Positions 54,806-63,677 of a DNA stretch of 64,000 bases are shown here, piece by piece; within the stretch, counting starts at the first letter, position 1, and each line of letters begins with the position of its first letter. The notes under the pieces were generated by a model. That model was not told the origin of the DNA and did not search any database. It saw only the letters and a list, made by a program, of their open reading frames with translations. Position numbers and translations under genes: made by a program. Source of the stretch: Desarmillaria ectypa (taxonomy: Eukaryota > Basidiomycota > Agaricomycetes > Agaricales > Physalacriaceae); contig JAUDYN010000009.1 of NCBI GenBank assembly GCA_030407005.1, forward strand, positions 186,001 to 250,000. The letters run 5' to 3'.

Positions 54806-57800
54806 CTAGCTTACGCTGTCATTACCCAGCAATATCAATTGTGTTTGACTGTTGTTGACTGCAGTTTTCGAGCTTCTAAGTCGACTAGTGATGGGGACTT
54901 CGTCCTCTTCACTACTATCGCTATCATTGTCACCAGGCTGAGGGTATCCCTCTGCTTCTGAACCTGAATCTTCACTATCAGATCCTCTAGTGTCGCTCTG
55001 TTGCAGTCTAATCTGGTCTACACCATACAGTTTCTTGCCTAATGGCCGATAGTGGTATTCAGTTGGGACAGATTCGTCACTATCCACCAACTCTTTAAGA
55101 GTTTGAGGACTTACATCAATTAAATCATGAATTTTCTTTGGTAAGCTGATACTATGCCTCGCATGGTATGGGATTACTCTAAACTGAGCGACTGCGCCAC
55201 CGACCAGTGATCCATCCAATTCTGCTAGGACATAGGAACCACCTTTGGTCCTTCTTATGACGACTAGTGGCCCCAAGTACCTTGGCTCCATCTTGCTATC
55301 CAGACTATCTTCAACACGTGTGTTTCGCATAAGCACTAGTCGACCTGGTTTGAAGTCATAGTCCACAATAGTGGCCTTGTGCTCACGTTCATAGCGTAGT
55401 ACTGTATCAAGCTTATTCTTACTGACTCTCTGTCTCATGGCCATTACATGTTGAGCATGCTTGGCTAGCGCTTTCGCACGGAGACCAATTAGGTCTGCAG
55501 TGCTCAAAATTCCACTTGGGGGTTTTACTAGCCAGGTAGCTTCAACTATGTCAAGCGGTACTATTGGATGTGCACCTAGTGCCATAAAATATGGTGAGCA
55601 ACCCATCCCACGTTTAATAGTGATGCGGTCAGCCCACAATACATGCGGTAGGAAGTAAAACCACTTCCTTGCATTGCCACTAGTTGCCTTAAAGAGTGAT
55701 TGACGAATATCCCAATGGCCTCTTTCTATCTTTCCATTCGCTTGCGAATTGTAAGGAGAGATCTTTATTCCAGTAATGCTGTACTTGTCTGCTAGCCATT
55801 GTATAACAGCAACCCATGGTCCGCCATTATCAGTTACTATTTCATACGGACAGCCCCACCTGCATATCACATCCTCAAAGAACCAAATCGCAATAGCTTT
55901 AGCATTCTCATGTTGTAAAGCCCTTGCCTCTGGCCATGACGATAGTGAGTCGCGTGCATGAACTATATATTTGCACTTATTCGATGCTGGAGACATAACC
56001 ATTGTGTCGCAGTGTACTTTTTGGAATAGTGACGGTGTCTCAGTGACAGAAGGTGGGATACGGAGCATAGTCTTCTGTCTGACTTGGCATAAATGACAAG
56101 ATTTGACATACCAACTGACATCTCGTTCCAACTCTGGCCACCAAAACCGCTGCTCCAATAGTGACTTAGTTGCATAAAAACCTCGATGTCCTAATGAGTC
56201 ATGTGCTGATCTCATCATATACATTCGATGGCTTTTATCGACCACTAGTCGATGGTTCCCTTCAATACTACGCCTGTACAGTCGTCCCCCTTTGTCTAGG
56301 AAGAAGTTACGACAGTACTGCTTAAAATTCAAGTACTGCTTGTCATTAAGTCCCTCTGGATGGTACCTGAGGTTTCTCAACCAGGTTCTGACATGTGGTA
56401 AGCGTTCATCTTGTGCCAGTCCACTATTAGTCCGTTGCCTCTCTGGATAGTCCTCCCTTTTGTTAGGGTCAAACTTATGTTTGAGACCTGGAATTAGTGG
56501 AGTAGCCTTCAAGAACTGGCCTAGAGTTTCATCGGTGTTCACTTGTGCAAAGTACAGATTTCTTAATTCTAGCTCGTGTGAGCGTGCATCATCCAATTCT
56601 ACAGTAAAATCGTCAATACTCGTGGCTAGCGTATACATATAGCCACCTCGACTATCAATTTCATTCTTAAATTCTTCAAGTTCCTTTGGCCATGTACTAG
56701 TCCCTTCTGCTACTTCGAATTTCAAGGGGCCATGGTCTTCAAGCTCATAGTCCTCCAAGTCAGGGTGGACTTCATCTCCAGGTTGGGAGTCACGCCTTGA
56801 TAGTCCATCTGCGGGGAAAGTACTACCTTTCACATGCCGAAGGGTGAAATGAAACATCAATATGTCCTCTATCCAACGGTTGATAGTGGCATTTGGTCCC
56901 ATTCCAGGGTTGCTTAGCATACCCTTAATATATTGTGCATCAGTTTCAACTACTAAGTTGCGGATCCCAATGAGCCAATACTGACAAGCTTTTAATGCTC
57001 GCAATAGTCCATACAGTTCGCGTTTGGGCTGTGAAAACCGTGCTTCTCTTTCATTCATTGTGATCGAACCAAAGCGAACATAGTAGCGCTTGGTAGGATC
57101 TTTTTCATCAACTTGATAGATGTAGAACCCAACAGCCTTGTATGAGGTATCAACGCATAGGCCTACTTCTGCTTCACTAGTGAGGTCAATTGGTTGAATA
57201 GCTGGACTATTCACAACCGCCTCTTTTAACTTATCCATGGCTAGTTGCTGTTCATCCTCCCATTCAAAGGGTATATTGAGCCGAGTCAACTTGACTAGTG
57301 GCTCTGCTATCTTCGAATAGTCTTTTATAAACTTTCGACAGACTCCACAAGTGCCTAAGAAGGCTCGTACATCTGTGAGATGCTTGCAAGGGCCCCAACG
57401 ACTGATGACTCCAGCCCTATCAGGTTCAATTTTTCTACCTTCATACGTACACAAATGACCAACCACCGTCATTTCTTCAACACACAAGAACGTTTTAGGT
57501 CCAGAAAAAGTTCCTCCACAATATTTCATCCATTGGACCACTCGATTCATGTTCTGCATATGTTCCCATACAAAACGACGAATCCCTGGGTTCTCTGGAA
57601 TAGTCTCAAAATTCCCCTCCCCTGTTTCATAGCGAGTCTTTGGTCCTCGTACAGGTACATCATCAATATAGGGACGAGTGACATGTGGGATTTCTTCTCT
57701 TAGGATATGTGTCACATCTTCATGGAATATTGGGACAGAATTCGTCCAACCCATCGGTAACTTTACTAGTCGCATAGAACCAAATGGTGTCTGGAAGGTA

Positions 57801-58912
57801 GTGTAGTCCCGAGACCCAACCGCTATGTCGCGCTCGTCATATCCAACATACAAGTCCAAACATCCTCCACAGGCTCGTCCAGCAAAGTGCTCTGAGAGTT
57901 CATCTGTGGCTGGTGGAATTCCTGAATGCGCAATAGTTACTGCATTGAGGGGCTCCAAACTATGTACTAGTCGAAGGCTTTTACCATCTTTCTTAATAAC
58001 ACAGAACCACCTTGATCTATATGAAGAATTAGATGGTTCATATACACCAGCTTCAATCTTGGATTTAATAATCCTACAGACTTCTTCATAGATCCCAGGT
58101 GGGATGGGAATGTTCTTCAATACCCATGGAGTGTGTGGTACTACAGGAATATCTATTGGCGGGAAGAAATCTTCTCGGAAATGCCCCCGTTCAGTATCAT
58201 CCCAAGCGAATGCCTGTTCTTGGATAGTCATGAAATGGTGCATTAGTTTGCGCTCTTCTGGCCATAGAAATCCTTCTGGGTGATTCTCGTCAATCTTAGC
58301 TTTTCTTTCTGGGGTATAGCGTGCTGTAGGTACATATTCTGGTGGACTAGTACTCAATAGTGGGATGTCTTTGAGGGGATCACCCTTAATGTCTCTCACT
58401 ATTCGGAATTTTTCTGGCAGGTCACCCAGTAGTGGCTTTACCTTCAATGCTACAGGTTTATATTTCTTACTAGCGAGCACTGCGACTGGTTTAAAGTCTG
58501 GGCTCTTCATGCGTGCACCAAGGTGTTCAAAACCAGGGACTAGTGTCGTCTTTTTCTTCTTAGACTTACTAGTCTTTGACCTCGCATGCAAGTTATCAAC
58601 TAGTATATTATAAATTGGGATTTCATTATCTTCTCGTAATTGAGAGCCATCGCTAATGTGCTCATACACATGATATTGTGCTTTGTAGCCCTCAAGGACT
58701 ACCTTTCCTTGGAAGTAGGAGTTTAATAGTCCCTTGGCTTGTTCATCTTGGCATAATTTTTCTTCACAACTCATTGAAGCCATAAGAAATTTGTCACGTA
58801 GTTCTTTTTCTGAGAAACTAGCGCCTTCTTTTGGTTTCATATACGCTTCGATTTCCAAGTTACCATCACTAGTCTGTACGATTTGCAGGGCTAACTCTCC
58901 TTGATCGTTCAT
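54806..58912 (-). CDS. Retroelement 2 pol: RT, RNase H, integrase
   Basis: 1,368 aa from ATG 58,912, whose A is the last base of the upstream TGA. About 200 N-terminal residues have no assigned domain. RT follows with SRWFCVIKKDGKSLRLVH, motif A CLDLYVGYDERD, FGSMRLVKLPMGWTNS and the catalytic RPYIDDVPVRG. RNase H shows LCVDTSYKAVGF (Asp), KRELYGLL (Glu) and VVETDAQY (Asp). Integrase shows the HHCC finger (HDSLGHRG ... CHLCQ) and the DDE triad in HCDTMV, VTDNGGPW and GKIERGH. A GPY/F-like strand module (KMEPRYLGPLVVIRR) and a C-terminal acidic tail (DSDSSEEDE) follow. No chromodomain is obvious. The frame is intact, so the protein could be active. An in-frame TTG precedes the ATG. Confidence 0.94.
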   Translation of the reverse strand: MNDQGELALQIVQTSDGNLEIEAYMKPKEGASFSEKELRDKFLMASMSCEEKLCQDEQAKGLLNSYFQGKVVLEGYKAQYHVYEHISDGSQLREDNEIPIYNILVDNLHARSKTSKSKKKKTTLVPGFEHLGARMKSPDFKPVAVLASKKYKPVALKVKPLLGDLPEKFRIVRDIKGDPLKDIPLLSTSPPEYVPTARYTPERKAKIDENHPEGFLWPEERKLMHHFMTIQEQAFAWDDTERGHFREDFFPPIDIPVVPHTPWVLKNIPIPPGIYEEVCRIIKSKIEAGVYEPSNSSYRSRWFCVIKKDGKSLRLVHSLEPLNAVTIAHSGIPPATDELSEHFAGRACGGCLDLYVGYDERDIAVGSRDYTTFQTPFGSMRLVKLPMGWTNSVPIFHEDVTHILREEIPHVTRPYIDDVPVRGPKTRYETGEGNFETIPENPGIRRFVWEHMQNMNRVVQWMKYCGGTFSGPKTFLCVEEMTVVGHLCTYEGRKIEPDRAGVISRWGPCKHLTDVRAFLGTCGVCRKFIKDYSKIAEPLVKLTRLNIPFEWEDEQQLAMDKLKEAVVNSPAIQPIDLTSEAEVGLCVDTSYKAVGFYIYQVDEKDPTKRYYVRFGSITMNEREARFSQPKRELYGLLRALKACQYWLIGIRNLVVETDAQYIKGMLSNPGMGPNATINRWIEDILMFHFTLRHVKGSTFPADGLSRRDSQPGDEVHPDLEDYELEDHGPLKFEVAEGTSTWPKELEEFKNEIDSRGGYMYTLATSIDDFTVELDDARSHELELRNLYFAQVNTDETLGQFLKATPLIPGLKHKFDPNKREDYPERQRTNSGLAQDERLPHVRTWLRNLRYHPEGLNDKQYLNFKQYCRNFFLDKGGRLYRRSIEGNHRLVVDKSHRMYMMRSAHDSLGHRGFYATKSLLEQRFWWPELERDVSWYVKSCHLCQVRQKTMLRIPPSVTETPSLFQKVHCDTMVMSPASNKCKYIVHARDSLSSWPEARALQHENAKAIAIWFFEDVICRWGCPYEIVTDNGGPWVAVIQWLADKYSITGIKISPYNSQANGKIERGHWDIRQSLFKATSGNARKWFYFLPHVLWADRITIKRGMGCSPYFMALGAHPIVPLDIVEATWLVKPPSGILSTADLIGLRAKALAKHAQHVMAMRQRVSKNKLDTVLRYEREHKATIVDYDFKPGRLVLMRNTRVEDSLDSKMEPRYLGPLVVIRRTKGGSYVLAELDGSLVGGAVAQFRVIPYHARHSISLPKKIHDLIDVSPQTLKELVDSDESVPTEYHYRPLGKKLYGVDQIRLQQSDTRGSDSEDSGSEAEGYPQPGDNDSDSSEEDEVPITSRLRSSKTAVNNSQTQLILLGNDSVS

Positions 58913-60222
58913 CAATTCATTGAGTTCAATTGAAAACCCTCTTCAGCTGCTCTAGGTGCCATTTTGGCTAATCTAGGAGGAGCCCCTCTCAAGAAGGTTG
59001 GAATGGTGCACCTCCTACTAGTGTTTGGATCAGTGATGGTAATAATCTGACCACCATCTGCTTGATTCCTAATAACACTTTCTGTGAGAACATCAAACGG
59101 TCGGCCTAGTAGCACTTTATATGCTGGACTAGTGATGATATGTACTTGCAAGTACACGGTTATATCATTAAATAGGAATGGGACATTCCTTGCTAGTCCT
59201 AAGGTTTTCTCAAGCTGACCATTCGCACTCTGCATATGAATAGTTATGTCAGGATCCCATGCTATTCCTAGCCTAGTCGCAATGGTACTAGCCATCGATA
59301 CTATCTGTGAGCCACCATCAACTACACTTTCTTCTTCGCCTGCACCATTAATTAAAGGATAGACAGCTTGCAGACTAGCTGAGTCTTTCGCAACTATTAC
59401 CTGCTTAGGCTTTTCTCCTGGTGCTAGTGAATCGAGATACTGTAGGTATGGGTCGGTCATAATCAAGGACCCAGCAGGAATTAAACCCATACTGAATTGC
59501 GCTGCCATGAACGTCGCAGATGGCAAATTGGAAATGTCGATCGCATCTGCATTCAAGGACAAGGCCTCATTAGCTGCATTTTCTTCATCAATAGCCTTGT
59601 CAAATGGCAATGGGTCAGACTTGGGTTCTGTCTCCCCCACACTATACATCTGTTCTGTTACTGGCTGAGCCGAAATTCATTTCTTAGCCATTAATTTGGC
59701 AATTTCTTTTCTTAGAGGCTCAGACAGGTCCATGAGCTCTTCTGCATTCAAGACTATAGGCGTTTTTAATACTTTAGATGCAACATCCTGCACTCTACCC
59801 TCCTTATGGATGGGTGCCATATGTTTATATGCTGGTGTCTTGGATTCCTCGAATCTCACTTGGTTTTTCTTTTTGTTTGTGCTATCTGATGGGAGAGGCG
59901 CAAAACTTACACTCGGAACTTTTCTAAATGGCAGTTCTCGATGTGGGGCCTCATCCTCCTCACTGCTAGCATCTTCTACTATTACCGGTTTCTTACTAGT
60001 GGGTTTAATAGTAGGTATTTCCACTACAACTGTCTTACTAGTGGGTACTCGCAGTGTGGGTTCTTCTTTCTCATATTCATCAGATTCATCAGACACTGGT
60101 TCAACCACTTTCTTTACATATTTCTTCGGTTCAGTTCCCTTGGGTCTGTTTTTGAAATGGTCCTCCGGCTGTTTATGGGGAATAGTCATAGGGATTGACA
60201 TATTCTTCCCTGTAGCCTTCAT
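58912..60222 (-). CDS. Retroelement 2 linker/protease ORF with one in-frame TGA
   Basis: The frame starts at ATG 60,222, overlapping the gag stop as TGATG, and ends at TGA 58,912, overlapping the pol start the same way. The first 181 codons are charged and disordered (EDASSEEDEAPHRE, KTVVVEIPT). A TGA at 59,679-59,677 interrupts the frame after LMAKK. The same frame continues (ISAQPVTEQMYSVGE) into a retropepsin-like domain with catalytic VVDGGSQIVSMAS (DGGS in place of the usual D-S/T-G), an IITSPAYKVLLGRPF flap/hinge pattern and TDPNTSRRC near the end. Either the TGA is a mutation (CGA or TGG to TGA), read-through occurs, or a second start at ATG 59,649 is used. Confidence 0.85.
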
Positions 60223-61703
60223 CAGACCCTTTCGAAACCCTGTTGGGAAGACTCACCACTGCTAGCACGCGTGGCAACATACTGACTATCAAAATTTTGG
60301 TCACTAGCCGCAGTCTGACTACTGGCCTGGTTGAATAGCGACTTCATTTGATTCAAGAAAACATTAGGATCAAATGATTGATTCAATGTTTGACTACTCG
60401 TAGATAGAACAGGTGTTTGTAACAACTGAGGCTGAACAGTAGATTGAACAGGCGTTGAAACATGAGTGCTAGTCTGCCAATACTGCAGGTCTTGACGAAG
60501 TCTATCGATCACTTCATCCCTAGCATCTCGTGGCCTATTGGCATACAAAGAAGTGTTATCAGGTAGGCTGACATTAAATATTCCAGCCGGCCCACTGACA
60601 TCCTCCCAGAACATCTGTTCTTGCTTCTTATTCAACATTGCTAGCATTCGATCCATTGGACAGAGGTGCGCTGGTTCGCGTGGGATTGGATTACCATCGG
60701 CCATCATGAACTTGTGGTTGACAAACTTCAACAATCCTTCTGCTAAGTGCTTCTGGACATTCTGGCAATCTCTTACGTAGTGCCCAGGTTTCCAGTCGTA
60801 CCAGCAGTTGTCAGAAGGGCCTGCCCCTGGGTGTTCATTCTGTGGTCGTGATTGCCTTGGCAAGGAGCTATTATTTCCACCTTGTTGAAAGGCTTTCAAT
60901 ATTTGGTCTTGGCGCTCCTTTGCCTGTTTCTCACTCATGTCAATGCGATCGAGTAAAGTAGCTACTTGCTGCTTTACTTCTTCAAATTCTGCCTTGAATC
61001 CAGAACCACTAGTGGCTCCAGTAGATGATATACTTTCACTAGTCGCCGACAGAAGGTAACTAGTGGAGCTGTTGAGAGCAATATCATCAGCTTCAGCAAC
61101 AACCTCATCGAGGGTGTGTATATCTTCCCGTCTTTTCATGGGTCTTGCAGCAACCGGTGCAGCAGAACTACTGACACCAGCAGCAACAGCAGGTGCACTT
61201 GTCATGCTTTTGAATCCATGCTTGATACTCAATCGCAATGCGATGTTTTCTCTAAATGCGGGAGACAACAACTCAGTAAATTTCTCCACTAGTTCTCGAT
61301 TCGTGACTAGCACTGGAGGTTTCTGCAGCTTCTTAGCTTCGGTCAAGAATCTACGCTTGAACTTCAGATACGACTCGCGCTTGTCAGCCCCAAGGTTTGA
61401 GAACTTTCGCGATATACGCGTGAGCCTCTCCCAAGTGCCTGTCTCTGCGTCTGCCGCCTCTGGATAGTTTTTCAAGATAGCTTCCTTGAATTCGTCAAAG
61501 GTGCCACTATCATACTCCTCTAGGGTTTGCCATTCTTCTTTGGTATGTGCATCCGTATACCTTACTAGCTTCTTCTTCTTCTTGTCGTCATCGGTGATGC
61601 TGTAGTCAGAGAATAAATCCTCCATTTGCCCAAGGAAACGACGCAAGTTCTCTGGTTCTTCACTATCAAACTTGGGCGCGTCCCTAGACGTTGGTCTAGG
61701 CAT
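60222..61703 (-). CDS. Retroelement 2 gag
   Basis: 493 aa from ATG 61,703 to TGA 60,222. The N-terminal half is the capsid-like gag domain: FDSEEPENLRRFLGQMEDLF, WQTLEEYDSGTFDEFKEAIL and SYLKFKRRFLTEAKKLQKP. The middle is Ala/Ser-rich with a short coiled coil (FEEVKQQVATLLDRIDMSEK). A knuckle-like CWYDWKPGHYVRDC follows, in which the second Cys of CX2CX4HX4C is Asp. The C-terminal part is Gln/Ser-rich. The stop overlaps the next ATG (TGATG), so downstream expression may rely on termination-reinitiation. Confidence 0.9.
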   Translation of the reverse strand: MPRPTSRDAPKFDSEEPENLRRFLGQMEDLFSDYSITDDDKKKKKLVRYTDAHTKEEWQTLEEYDSGTFDEFKEAILKNYPEAADAETGTWERLTRISRKFSNLGADKRESYLKFKRRFLTEAKKLQKPPVLVTNRELVEKFTELLSPAFRENIALRLSIKHGFKSMTSAPAVAAGVSSSAAPVAARPMKRREDIHTLDEVVAEADDIALNSSTSYLLSATSESISSTGATSGSGFKAEFEEVKQQVATLLDRIDMSEKQAKERQDQILKAFQQGGNNSSLPRQSRPQNEHPGAGPSDNCWYDWKPGHYVRDCQNVQKHLAEGLLKFVNHKFMMADGNPIPREPAHLCPMDRMLAMLNKKQEQMFWEDVSGPAGIFNVSLPDNTSLYANRPRDARDEVIDRLRQDLQYWQTSTHVSTPVQSTVQPQLLQTPVLSTSSQTLNQSFDPNVFLNQMKSLFNQASSQTAASDQNFDSQYVATRASSGESSQQGFERV

Positions 61704-61706
61704 CTT

Positions 61707-62111
61707 TTAGTTGTTAGTCAACATGGACGGTCTACTAATGGTTTGAATGGACTGTGAGTTCATTTGTCCAGGTACTAGTGATATTCTATCTTCACTAGGG
61801 AAGGAAGTTCTTGGCCTTAGGCGTGGTGCAATGGGTCTAGTCTGTTGAACTGTTAAGTTCGCGTTGATTCGCTGCACTGTCCTAGCTTGTGAGCTATTGG
61901 GTGGTGCAGTTGCACTTCGTTTCTGCTTTAACAAGTCGTAGTTAGACGGAGATCCAACACCAGCAGCTCGTGAATTGGCTGTTGATCTTCCTCTTGGTCT
62001 CGAGGTAGCACTATTAGGTGCTAGCCTTGAAGACGATGCTCGTGCGGGCTCTGTAGTTCTAGCTTTGCCCTTCGCTTTCGCTGAGGCTTGGTTAGACAGA
62101 TTGCGTACAAG
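61707..62111 (-). CDS. Retroelement 2 basic leader ORF without ATG
   Basis: A 134-codon open frame follows two TAG codons and ends 3 bp before the gag ATG. It is strongly basic and Ser/Arg/Pro-rich (KAKGKARTTEPARASSSR, RPRGRSTANSR), like an RNA-binding tail. No ATG occurs in its first 100 codons, so it may start at a non-AUG codon or at an ATG lost by mutation, or be a noncoding leader that happens to be open. It lies between the PBS and gag on the genomic RNA. Confidence 0.45.
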   Translation of the reverse strand, partial: LVRNLSNQASAKAKGKARTTEPARASSSRLAPNSATSRPRGRSTANSRAAGVGSPSNYDLLKQKRSATAPPNSSQARTVQRINANLTVQQTRPIAPRLRPRTSFPSEDRISLVPGQMNSQSIQTISRPSMLTNN

Positions 62112-62197
62112 CTACTAGGTTTGAACAGTAGTTTATTTAACAAGACTAGTGTCAAATAAGCGTCTTTTATTCAACAAGATTATCAAGTCTGAAACCC

Positions 62198-62215
62198 CCC
62201 TCGCGGTGGGCTCCA
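62198..62215 (-). other. Primer-binding-site-like sequence of retroelement 2
   Basis: On the minus strand, TGGAGCCCACCGCGA begins two bases inside the 5' LTR. TGG complements the CCA end of a tRNA and the rest could pair with its acceptor and T arm. I cannot name the tRNA. Confidence 0.6.
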
Positions 62216-62217
62216 GA

Positions 62218-63677
62218 TGATGTGCTTGGTAACGGCGAGTGACAAAAGAATTATGGAATGGCAATGAACACCAATCACACTAAACCTCTTACTACTCTAC
62301 ACTTAATCACCAATATTGAATTTGGGCAGTTTCGAGTACGATGGAAGCACTCTGCAGACTTCAATAATCAAGTACAATTGTCTTAAAGACATTTTATTCG
62401 TTACTAGTGAGTTTATACAAAGTACTACTCATACTAGTGGGGTGGGTAAGACACAATTGGATAAGAGTGACTTGGTTTGAGCTACTGCGCTCGTTCTGAC
62501 TGAAATGGCTTCAGGCTGGTGGCGCTCTTGGCCCTATACTGCTTCCTACAAGTGATAAACACTTGACCAGTCGCACTCTTGGCTGACTAGTGGCGCTCTT
62601 GGCCTAAGAATAAACTGATGGCACTCTTGGCCCTATACTGCTTCCTACAAGTGATAAACACTTGACTAGCCGCACTCTTGGCTAACTAGTGGCACTCTTG
62701 GCCTAAGAATAAACTATAACTCCGAGAACTTTGCTTGAACTAACTTCAAAATCACTCCGGACCTTTGCAGGACACAACAGTGACTCTAATGGACTTCAAT
62801 TCAATGCAATTCTATTGGTGACTTAGTGACTATTAATCACTTCATCGAGGTTAAGCACAAAAGCCTTTAATTGGGGACACCAGTTACTACCAGTGAGGGC
62901 TCAACTGCAGGGATGGCTTGCCTGCTTTGCACAAGCACCCATCCCACTACTTATATACTACTGAGGCAAAACTATAAATATCATCTGGGTATAGGGTATA
63001 TTGGTAAGGATTTCTTGGCTAGTCACGAATAATGGTGAATAATCACACAATAGTCAGTCTAGTCTGTTTTCTTTTCAAATATTCGGTCTAGAGACTCCAC
63101 AGTTGGTCTTTCTGCACCCTTGGCACAACTACAAGCCCTAGTAATGCGGTTATATGGATATCCAGATATTGGTGCCTGTAACAGCTATCCGATCATGATC
63201 GAGGGTGCAGTCTGGCTCCACTAGCATCGATCATAAGAGATCTATATTGAAATAGTCAGATCTGGGCTCAAGGTTAATCCATTCCTAATTTATTTCTAAG
63301 TCCTGTTTCAAGATTGCCATGTGACTAGTTATCCTGACTTAGGCATTTATGCCCAGTCTGGGCTGCTAGTGACAGAACTTGACAAGATCTGTGTACTCTG
63401 CTCCTGGTTTTTGTGTGCTAGTAGCATCCTTCATTTGCTAGTGGCTGTATTTCACTTAGTCCTGCTAGCATTCGAGTTACTAGTCTGGCCGGCTGGTAGA
63501 TTTAACCCACTAATGGTGTTGCATCTAAGTCCTGGCTCTACCAGTTGCTTACTGCTTTTAACTATCAGCTCGAAGCCTCAGCTATAGTCCTCTATGTATC
63601 ACTAGTATAGGATAGATGTGCAATAGTATTATTACAAAATCGCAAAATCTAGGTGTGAATGCATAGACGGCATATCA
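62218..63677 (-). repeat. 5' LTR of retroelement 2 (LTR-C)
   Basis: 1,460 bp, TGATGTGC to GCATATCA. On the minus strand a TATA box (TATATAAGTAG) lies around 62,950-62,960, upstream of the transcribed part. It carries two 99-bp tandem units (62,521-62,718). It directly abuts the integrase of element 1 at 63,678. Confidence 0.93.
62521..62718. repeat. Two 99-bp tandem units in the LTR
   Basis: GGCGCTCTTGGCCCTATACT at 62,521 recurs as GGCACTCTTGG at 62,620, and the following sequence (CTGCTTCCTACAAGTGATAA) repeats. Each unit holds several CTCTTGGC sub-motifs. The same pair occurs in LTR-A (inverted) and LTR-B. Confidence 0.85.

Larger units (their letters stand above)
52711..63677 (-). mobile_element. 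Nearly intact Ty3-like LTR retrotransposon (retroelement 2)
   Basis: The 10,967-bp element lies on the minus strand. The 5' LTR is 62,218-63,677, followed by a PBS-like site, a leader ORF (62,111-61,707), gag (61,703-60,222), a linker/protease ORF (60,222-58,912), pol (58,912-54,806), a 3' noncoding region, the polypurine tract (54,428-54,419) and the 3' LTR (52,711-54,418). Domain order protease-RT-RNase H-integrase is that of Ty3/gypsy (Metaviridae). One in-frame TGA interrupts the protease ORF; otherwise the frames are open, so activity may have been recent. It is inserted in the integrase of element 1. ACTAGT is extremely frequent along its whole length. Confidence 0.93.

Noticed and set aside
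52711..63677. 5-bp target-site duplication of retroelement 2
   Set aside because: Flanks AGCGG and CTGAA do not match, nor do the flanks after reversing the inversion (TCCGA and CTGAA). Recombination or small deletions may have removed it.
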